In this document: piece after piece, positions 4,929 to 9,313 of the stretch | Numbering within the stretch: position 1 is the stretch's first letter | Layout: each line of letters begins with the position of its first letter | Source: Actinomycetota bacterium | Lineage (GTDB): Bacteria > Actinomycetota > UBA4738 | Assembly: GCA_005888465.1 (NCBI GenBank) | Contig: VAYJ01000089.1 | Location: forward strand, 1 to 9,313 | DNA length: 9,313 nucleotides | Direction of reading: 5' to 3' | The notes under the pieces: model-generated | What the model was told of the DNA's origin: nothing | Seen by the model: only the letters and a program-made list of their open reading frames with translations | Database searches by the model: none | Position numbers and translations under genes: made by a program

Positions 4929-7058
4929 ATGCCCCACGAGGACGATCCCCGAGCTGCCGAGCCTCCGTCCCGTCTGCTCGCGACCTGTCCACGCGGACAC
5001 CCCGTCCCCGAGGAGGCGCGGTTCTGCCCCACCTGCGGCGTTCCGCTCGAGCGGCTCCAGCCCCTGGAGGAGCGCCGGATCGTCACGGTCCTGTTCTGCG
5101 ATCTCGTGGGGTTCACCTCGGCCTCGGAGCACGCCGATCCCGAGGACGTGCGGATGCGCATCGATCGCTACTTCGACCGCGTCCGTGGCGTGATCGATCG
5201 GTTCGGCGGGACCGCCGAGAAGTTCATCGGGGACGCAGTCGTAGGCGTGTTCGGCGTCCCGCTCGTCCATGAGGACGACGCCGAACGGGCGGTGAGCGCA
5301 GGCCTGCGCATCCTCCAGGAGATCGCCGAGCTCAACGCGTCCGACCCGTCGCTCGGGCTCGCCGTCAGGATCGGCATCAATACGGGTGAGGTGCTTGCCC
5401 GGTTCTACACAGGGGCCGACCAGACCGAGGGGATGGTGACCGGAGACGTGGTCAACACCGCCTCGCGCCTCCAGGGGATCGCGCCGCCCGACGGCATCGT
5501 GGTGGGCGAGGCGACGTACCTCGCCGCGAGGGCTTCCTTCGTCTTCACGAGGTTGGAACCGGTCCAGCTGAAGGGGAAGGCCGGGCCGGTCGCGGCCTGG
5601 CAGGTCGTCTCCCCGCAGCACGCCTCGCTATCTCCGTTCGAGCCGGCGCAGACCCAATTCGTGGGGCGCGAGGACGAGATGGCGATCCTGCAGGCCACGT
5701 ACCGCAAGGTCGCGCGGGAGCTGTCCGCCCACGTGCTGACCATCATCGGCGAGGCCGGTGCCGGCAAGACGCGGCTCGTGGCCGAGTTCTCGACGTGGCT
5801 CGGTCGGCTCGAGGAGCCGGTCACCGTGCGCCGGGGACGATGCCCTCCCTACGGTGACGGGGTCACGTTCTGGGCCCTCGGGGAGATCATCAAGGCCGAG
5901 TGCGGCATCCTTGAGTCAGACGGGCCGGGGGAGGCCGAGGCCAAGCTCGCCCGAGCCGTCGAGGCACGTGTCCCCGAGTCCGAGCGACAGTGGATCCGGG
6001 CGAGGCTCGCCCCCCTCGTCGGCCTGCAGTCATCCGAGCCGGGCGAGACCGGTGAGCGGTTCACCGCGTGGCGCCGCTTCCTGGAAAGCCTCGCCTCCGC
6101 GGGGCCGTTCGTCTGCGTGATCGAGGACCTGCAGTGGGCCGATCCGGCCCTGCTCGATTTCGTCGGGCAGTTCATCGAATGGGGCAGCGAGGGCCCCCTG
6201 TTCGTCATCACCACCGCTCGTCTCGAGCTGTTCGAGCGGCGCCCGGGATGGGGGGGCGGCGCGCGCACCGCGAGCGTCCTCAACCTCGCCCCGCTCTCGA
6301 CCGCGGAGTGCGCGCAGCTCGTCTCGGCGATCGTGGGGGCCCCGGGGCTCTCGTCTGAGGTCGAGGCCTCGATCCTGGACCGGGTCGAAGGCAACCCGCT
6401 GTTCGCCGAGGAGTTCGTGCGGCTCCTGATCGAACGGGGAGTGCTTGTCCGGTCCGGCGAGCGCATCGATCTGCTTCCCGACGCGAAGCTGCCGGTCCCC
6501 GACTCGATCGCCTCCGTCGTCTCGGCGCGGCTCGATAGCCTCCCGGTGGATCGAAAGGGCCTCCTTGCGGACGCGGCGGTGATCGGAGCCGTGTTCTGGG
6601 CTGCGTCCGTCGCGATGGTGGGAGGCCGTGACCGGGGACCGGTGGACACCGGGCTCCACGAGCTGTCCCGCCAGGAGTTCGTGCGTCCGATCCGTGCTTC
6701 CTCCATCGCCGGGGAGGCGGAATTCCGGTTCTGGCACGCGATCGTGCGCGACGTGGCGTACCAACAGCTGCCCCGCAGGATTCGAGCGACCGGGTCGAGG
6801 ACTTCGCGGAGCTCCTTGCCTACCACTACACGAGCGCGCTCGAGCTCGCGACGGCCGTTGGGCCGCCCGGCCTGGCCGCCGAGGTGGCCGGCCCCGCGCT
6901 GCATTACACCAAGCTCGCCGGCGACCGAGCCATGGGCCTCGATTTCGGCCGGGCCGAGGCGCACTACCGTCGCGCCCTGGAGCTCGCGTCGGACCATGGC
7001 GCAGAGGGCGAGCACACGAGAGCGGAGCTGTTGCTGCGGCTGGGCTGGACACAGCTAA
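4929..7058 (+). CDS. N-terminal fragment: zinc ribbon, class III nucleotide cyclase, ATPase
   Basis: From ATG 4929 this frame reads 709 residues, of which about 616 are genuine and the last 93 are out-of-frame Arg/Ser/Pro-rich tail. Residues 20-37 form a zinc ribbon (C20, H24, C33, C36). The cyclase domain (about 50-225) has metal-binding D58 in FCDLVGFT and D102 in EKFIGDAVVGVFG, and the transition-state pair N176 and R180 in VVNTASRL, so conversion of ATP (or GTP) to a cyclic nucleotide is chemically possible. The ATPase domain has Walker A GEAGAGKT (274-281, K280) and Walker B CVIEDLQWAD (E399, D400). EGNPLFAEEFVRLL, a typical later motif, is also present. Protein made from this frame would keep both catalytic units but lose the TPR part, which might make it unstable or free of regulation. 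Confidence 0.8.
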   Translation: MPHEDDPRAAEPPSRLLATCPRGHPVPEEARFCPTCGVPLERLQPLEERRIVTVLFCDLVGFTSASEHADPEDVRMRIDRYFDRVRGVIDRFGGTAEKFIGDAVVGVFGVPLVHEDDAERAVSAGLRILQEIAELNASDPSLGLAVRIGINTGEVLARFYTGADQTEGMVTGDVVNTASRLQGIAPPDGIVVGEATYLAARASFVFTRLEPVQLKGKAGPVAAWQVVSPQHASLSPFEPAQTQFVGREDEMAILQATYRKVARELSAHVLTIIGEAGAGKTRLVAEFSTWLGRLEEPVTVRRGRCPPYGDGVTFWALGEIIKAECGILESDGPGEAEAKLARAVEARVPESERQWIRARLAPLVGLQSSEPGETGERFTAWRRFLESLASAGPFVCVIEDLQWADPALLDFVGQFIEWGSEGPLFVITTARLELFERRPGWGGGARTASVLNLAPLSTAECAQLVSAIVGAPGLSSEVEASILDRVEGNPLFAEEFVRLLIERGVLVRSGERIDLLPDAKLPVPDSIASVVSARLDSLPVDRKGLLADAAVIGAVFWAASVAMVGGRDRGPVDTGLHELSRQEFVRPIRASSIAGEAEFRFWHAIVRDVAYQQLPRRIRATGSRTSRSSLPTTTRARSSSRRPLGRPAWPPRWPAPRCITPSSPATEPWASISAGPRRTTVAPWSSRRTMAQRASTRERSCCCGWAGHS

Positions 7059-8284
7059 TGGCCGGGGACGGTACGGGTGCTCAAGCCTCGCTGAGCGAGG
7101 CGGTGAGCCGCTGGCAGCAGCTCGGCGATCGCCGGCAGGCTGGTCTCGGCCTCGCCATGCTCGGGCGAGTGAACTTCTTCATCGGCGGGGAGACCCATGA
7201 GGCGGAGGACTGCCTCCTCGAGGCAATCCGACTCCTCGAGCCGGATGGCCCATCCCGCGAGCTGGTCCGGGCACACGTGTGGACCCTGCCTCTCCGCTAC
7301 GCCTCCGGCCGGGCGACGGAGGGTCGTGCTGAAGCGACCCAGGCGATCCGAATCGACGAGGCGCTCGGAGGCACGGTGTTCCGGGCGCAGCTCGACACGA
7401 GCCTCGGCGTGATGGAGGCGATGGGCGGAGACCCGTCGGGGGCCGATCGGGTCCGAGCCGCGCTCGCCTCGGCGGAGGAATCCGGCGACGTCGAGGCCAT
7501 CGCTCGCGCCCACCTCAACCTCGTGCTCTCGCTCTACGAGCTGTCCGACAACGCCGAGGGCATCGCCGCCGCGGACGCAGGACGGCAAGCGATACGACGC
7601 TTCGGGACCGCGGCCTTCGGATGGGCCATCGCAGGGACGCAGGCGGAGATGCACGTGCAGCTCGGCGCGTTCAAGGACGCGATCGATCTCGCGACCTTCG
7701 TGCTGTCGAGCGACCGTGCCCGGATCATCCCCGCAGCCATCGTCTGGGCCGGATCGGCCGCCGCTCGCGCCCTGCTCCGCCTCGGTCGGATGGAGGAGGC
7801 GGCGCGCACGCTCGAGGACGTGTTGGCGCCGGCCCGCGAGCTGGGCGGCACCAGCTTCCTTGCTCGCCTCCTGGCGGTGGATGCGGAGCTGCAGGAGGCG
7901 AAGGGGGACCTGAGCGCCGCGCGCGAAAAGGCCTCGGAGCTCCTCGGCGTGCTCGTCGGGTCTACGGCGGTCTGCGAGCAGGTGCGGTGCCTCCCCCTGG
8001 TCGCGCGGGTGTTGGGACAGGAGGCACACGACTCGCTCCGGGCGCGGCTACCCGTCGAGTCGATCCCCGCCGCGTTCCGCCCGCGCTACAGGGAGGCCGA
8101 CGGCCTGATCACGAAGGATGCCCGTGCGCTGGCGGAAGCGTCCCAGCTCTACGCGACACTCCGGCTCCCGTACGACGAGGCTCGGTCTCGGATGCTAGCC
8201 GGGGACGCCGATGGCTGCTCTGCCGTCTTGCAGACGCTCGACGCTCCCCTACCGGAGCACTGGCGTCCGGTCTGGGGTTCGTGA
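6776..8284 (+). CDS. C-terminal fragment: TPR-like helical repeats
   Basis: The frame from 6776 to TGA 8284 holds about 502 residues and carries the C-terminal half of the broken cyclase-ATPase gene. It is Ala/Leu/Arg-rich with repeated paired helices of TPR type, for example AEAHYRRALELA near the start, then LLLRLGWTQLMAGDGTGA, AEDCLLEAIRLL and LRLGRMEEAARTLEDVL. Such repeats normally bind partner proteins and gate the ATPase. The first start codon in frame with any standing is GTG 6884, and it has no ribosome site, so independent translation is doubtful. Codon pattern and residue mix match the first half, which supports one former gene. It ends 29 bases from the stop of the convergent minus-strand gene. 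Confidence 0.7.
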   Translation, partial: QDSSDRVEDFAELLAYHYTSALELATAVGPPGLAAEVAGPALHYTKLAGDRAMGLDFGRAEAHYRRALELASDHGAEGEHTRAELLLRLGWTQLMAGDGTGAQASLSEAVSRWQQLGDRRQAGLGLAMLGRVNFFIGGETHEAEDCLLEAIRLLEPDGPSRELVRAHVWTLPLRYASGRATEGRAEATQAIRIDEALGGTVFRAQLDTSLGVMEAMGGDPSGADRVRAALASAEESGDVEAIARAHLNLVLSLYELSDNAEGIAAADAGRQAIRRFGTAAFGWAIAGTQAEMHVQLGAFKDAIDLATFVLSSDRARIIPAAIVWAGSAAARALLRLGRMEEAARTLEDVLAPARELGGTSFLARLLAVDAELQEAKGDLSAAREKASELLGVLVGSTAVCEQVRCLPLVARVLGQEAHDSLRARLPVESIPAAFRPRYREADGLITKDARALAEASQLYATLRLPYDEARSRMLAGDADGCSAVLQTLDAPLPEHWRPVWGS

Positions 8285-8298
8285 GGTCTCGCGCTCGG

Positions 8299-8313
8299 CC
8301 GCCGTGACGGTGG
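8299..8313 (+). terminator. Small hairpin between convergent genes
   Basis: CCGCCG-TGA-CGGTGG gives six pairs with one G-U in plus-strand RNA, 14 bases after the cyclase-locus stop. No T-run. A weak terminator call based on position. Confidence 0.25.
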
Positions 8314-8526
8314 TCAGGACGCGTAGCTTGCGGCCTGGCCCCGATAGGAGGTCGTCGAGCAGTCGAACGTGAACTCCCCGTCCCCCTGGGTAAGGAGCTC
8401 CGCGCTGTGCAGGCGCCGGCCCAGCTCAGCCAAGATCCAGATGAGCTGGGATCGAGCGCCGCCCTCGTTGGGCGCCCAGACGGTGACCCTGATGGCTCCT
8501 TCTCGCGTGGCCGTCGTGGATCCCAT
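8314..8526 (-). CDS. Possible small protein (70 aa), unknown
   Basis: ATG 8526 to TGA 8314 gives 70 residues. The frame keeps a high-GC third codon position typical of genes here, and its middle (AIRVTVWAPNEGGARSQ, then LIWILAELGRRLHSAELL) reads as a beta strand followed by an amphipathic helix; a Thr/Ser/Tyr-rich tail with one Cys follows. No family is recognised. It starts 40 bases after the stop of the preceding minus-strand gene and could be co-transcribed with it. No ribosome binding site is visible before ATG 8526; an in-frame ATG at 8595 would overlap the preceding gene by 29 bases and also lacks one. It could be a real small gene, the tail of a decayed longer one, or a chance frame. 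Confidence 0.4.
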   Translation of the reverse strand: MGSTTATREGAIRVTVWAPNEGGARSQLIWILAELGRRLHSAELLTQGDGEFTFDCSTTSYRGQAASYAS

Positions 8527-8566
8527 GGACCATACGTCGTTCAACGGCCCCCGAACGTTTCGTCTG

Positions 8567-9283
8567 CTATCGGCGATGCAGCGCGGCCCGTCCATCGCGC
8601 ACGTACCCGGCGATCGCGAAGTCCACCACCCGGGCCATTCCGACGCGGCAGTCCTGTCGGGCAGCGCCTGAGACGGGGAAGGGCACCGCGTTCGCCGCAT
8701 TCCTGATCCGCGCCGCGCCGATGCCGCCGGCGACCTCGACGAACGCCGCGTAGGCCTCCTCCACGAACGAGGCCTCGAACGCGACCGGCAGCTGGCTCCG
8801 GCCCAGGAACGGCGCGGTCGCCAGGTTGTCCATGGGCACGACGAGGTCGGGGAGCAGGTGATACAGGAGCTTCGACGTGGCGACCCACTTCCGCTCGGTC
8901 GGCTTCACCTCGCCGACTGCGTCGAAGAGCTCGAAGAGGTCGTGGCCCTCTCCCCGGCGCAAGCGCAGCAGGGAGGTGCCCGTCCACGAGCCAAGCAATG
9001 GAGCCACGCGATCGAGCGATCGCCGAAGCCGTCGTCCATCGAAGCGGGCACCCCGGAAGGCGCGCCACTGCCTCAGGGAGCGTCCGAGGTGCGAGGCGAA
9101 GTCCTGCGACCCAACGCCGGCGGCCGGACCCGCAGCTTCCCGGAGCAACCGCGTACACGCCACCTGCGGCGCTGCGGGCCACCAGCCCGGCGAGGCCAGG
9201 ATCGAGGACCAGGATCGGTCGAACGCACGTGCCACGGCTGCCGTTCGGCGTGCCTGAGCGCGCCGTTTCGCTGCCTCATCCAC
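8567..9283 (-). CDS. Conserved-looking protein of unknown function (about 238 aa, 5' end uncertain)
   Basis: GTG 9283 is preferred because AGGAG (9293-9297) lies nine bases upstream; GTG 9289 is only three bases from it. The frame stays open to the right edge of the window, so a longer protein is possible. Residues are mainly helical: a basic head, WSSILASPGWW near 25-35, a Leu/Arg-rich middle (SLDRVAPLLGSWTGTSLLRL), then the most distinctive block TSKLLYHLLPDLVVPMDN (about 136-153), which has the look of a conserved core. Two Cys and several Trp are present. There is no signal peptide or membrane helix, so it is probably cytoplasmic. I do not recognise the family and propose no function. The possible 70-residue gene follows on the same strand. 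Codon use resembles the neighbours, with no sign of transfer. Confidence 0.75.
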   Translation of the reverse strand: MDEAAKRRAQARRTAAVARAFDRSWSSILASPGWWPAAPQVACTRLLREAAGPAAGVGSQDFASHLGRSLRQWRAFRGARFDGRRLRRSLDRVAPLLGSWTGTSLLRLRRGEGHDLFELFDAVGEVKPTERKWVATSKLLYHLLPDLVVPMDNLATAPFLGRSQLPVAFEASFVEEAYAAFVEVAGGIGAARIRNAANAVPFPVSGAARQDCRVGMARVVDFAIAGYVRDGRAALHRR

Positions 9284-9313
9284 CTCCACACGCTCCTGCC
9301 GTCTCGAACGAGC

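Larger units (their letters stand above)
4929..8284 (+). pseudogene. Broken zinc-ribbon / class III cyclase / ATPase / TPR gene (whole locus)
   Basis: In actinobacteria and Chloroflexi, proteins of roughly 1000-1200 residues commonly join a zinc ribbon, a class III nucleotide cyclase domain, an AAA/STAND-type ATPase and TPR-like repeats. Here this order is present but split in two frames. The first half is in frame to the CCC CGC codons at 6771-6776 (VRDVAYQQLPR). The second half resumes in another frame at about 6776 (QDSSDRVEDFAELLAYHYTS) and runs to TGA 8284. Family members normally have about 15-20 residues between LPR and the DRVEDFAE-like motif, with a KHRxAAxW helix; these are missing. 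The frame change fits loss of a segment of 3n+1 bases. Both halves otherwise look well kept, so the break is recent, or an assembly fault. Confidence 0.75.

Noticed and set aside
3962..5161. A 399-residue minus-strand open frame and a 298-residue minus frame (4725-5621)
   Set aside because: They cross several plus-strand genes with clear families (DUF1232, VOC, cyclase), are Arg/Ser/Gly-rich and have no recognisable domain.
6776..7058. Out-of-frame tail of the N-terminal cyclase fragment as a real domain
   Set aside because: It is Arg/Ser/Pro-rich without family similarity, while another frame over the same bases continues the expected TPR-containing protein.
5849..8029. Long minus-strand frames opposite the ATPase and TPR parts
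   Set aside because: They are shadows: the plus strand holds Walker A/B, EGNPLFAEEFVRLL and repeat motifs in the expected order.
1..9313. Mobile elements, CRISPR, tRNA or phage genes
   Set aside because: I saw no transposase or integrase motif, no regularly spaced repeats, no tRNA-like cloverleaf and no shift in composition.

Overview
The window is GC-rich throughout, uses many GTG starts and has strong GGAGG-type ribosome binding sites. Its gene content (ECF sigma factor with a DUF4232 partner, DUF5317, DUF1232, a large class III cyclase-ATPase-TPR protein) points to a chromosomal stretch of an actinomycetote or a close high-GC relative, probably an uncultured or soil/freshwater lineage. 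This placement is inferred from gene families and base composition. No rRNA, tRNA, IS element, phage gene or CRISPR array is visible.

Left part, minus strand (about 1 to 1920): a compact signalling operon. In transcription order it holds two very small membrane-peptide genes (1784-1882 and 1672-1752) that share a C-terminal G-A-x-W-[KR]-G ending, a DUF5317 integral membrane protein (1011-1580), and a membrane-bound GGDEF diguanylate cyclase (GTG at 1024, running off the left edge) that overlaps the DUF5317 gene by 14 nt. The first small gene has a ribosome binding site fully complementary to the 16S 3' end, half buried in a 12-bp hairpin. Two perfect GC-rich hairpins (1992-2042) separate this operon from the next minus-strand group.

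Middle, minus strand (2056-3833): an ECF sigma factor, then a single-pass membrane protein with an extracytoplasmic DUF4232 domain in the position of a sigma-factor partner, then a four-helix membrane protein. The partner gene begins naturally at 3313, overlapping the sigma stop, but carries an in-frame TAG at codon 17. The conserved frame continues beyond it, so the gene is either broken near its start or restarted at GTG 3241.

Right-middle, plus strand (3921-8284): a DUF1232 membrane protein, a VOC-fold protein without the usual metal ligands, and a large zinc-ribbon/class III nucleotide cyclase/ATPase/TPR gene. The last is broken near 6776, where the reading frame jumps and about 15-20 family-typical residues are missing. 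Its cyclase and ATPase motifs are intact upstream of the break, and the TPR-like half is intact downstream in another frame.

Right end, minus strand (8314-9283+): one unrecognised protein of about 238 residues, whose 5' end may lie beyond the window, followed by a possible 70-residue protein.

The best candidate for an undescribed system is the operon of two paired micro-membrane peptides, DUF5317 and a diguanylate cyclase. The peptides could be secreted signals or small membrane regulators that feed c-di-GMP synthesis. The sigma/DUF4232 pair with its amber codon is the second point of interest.
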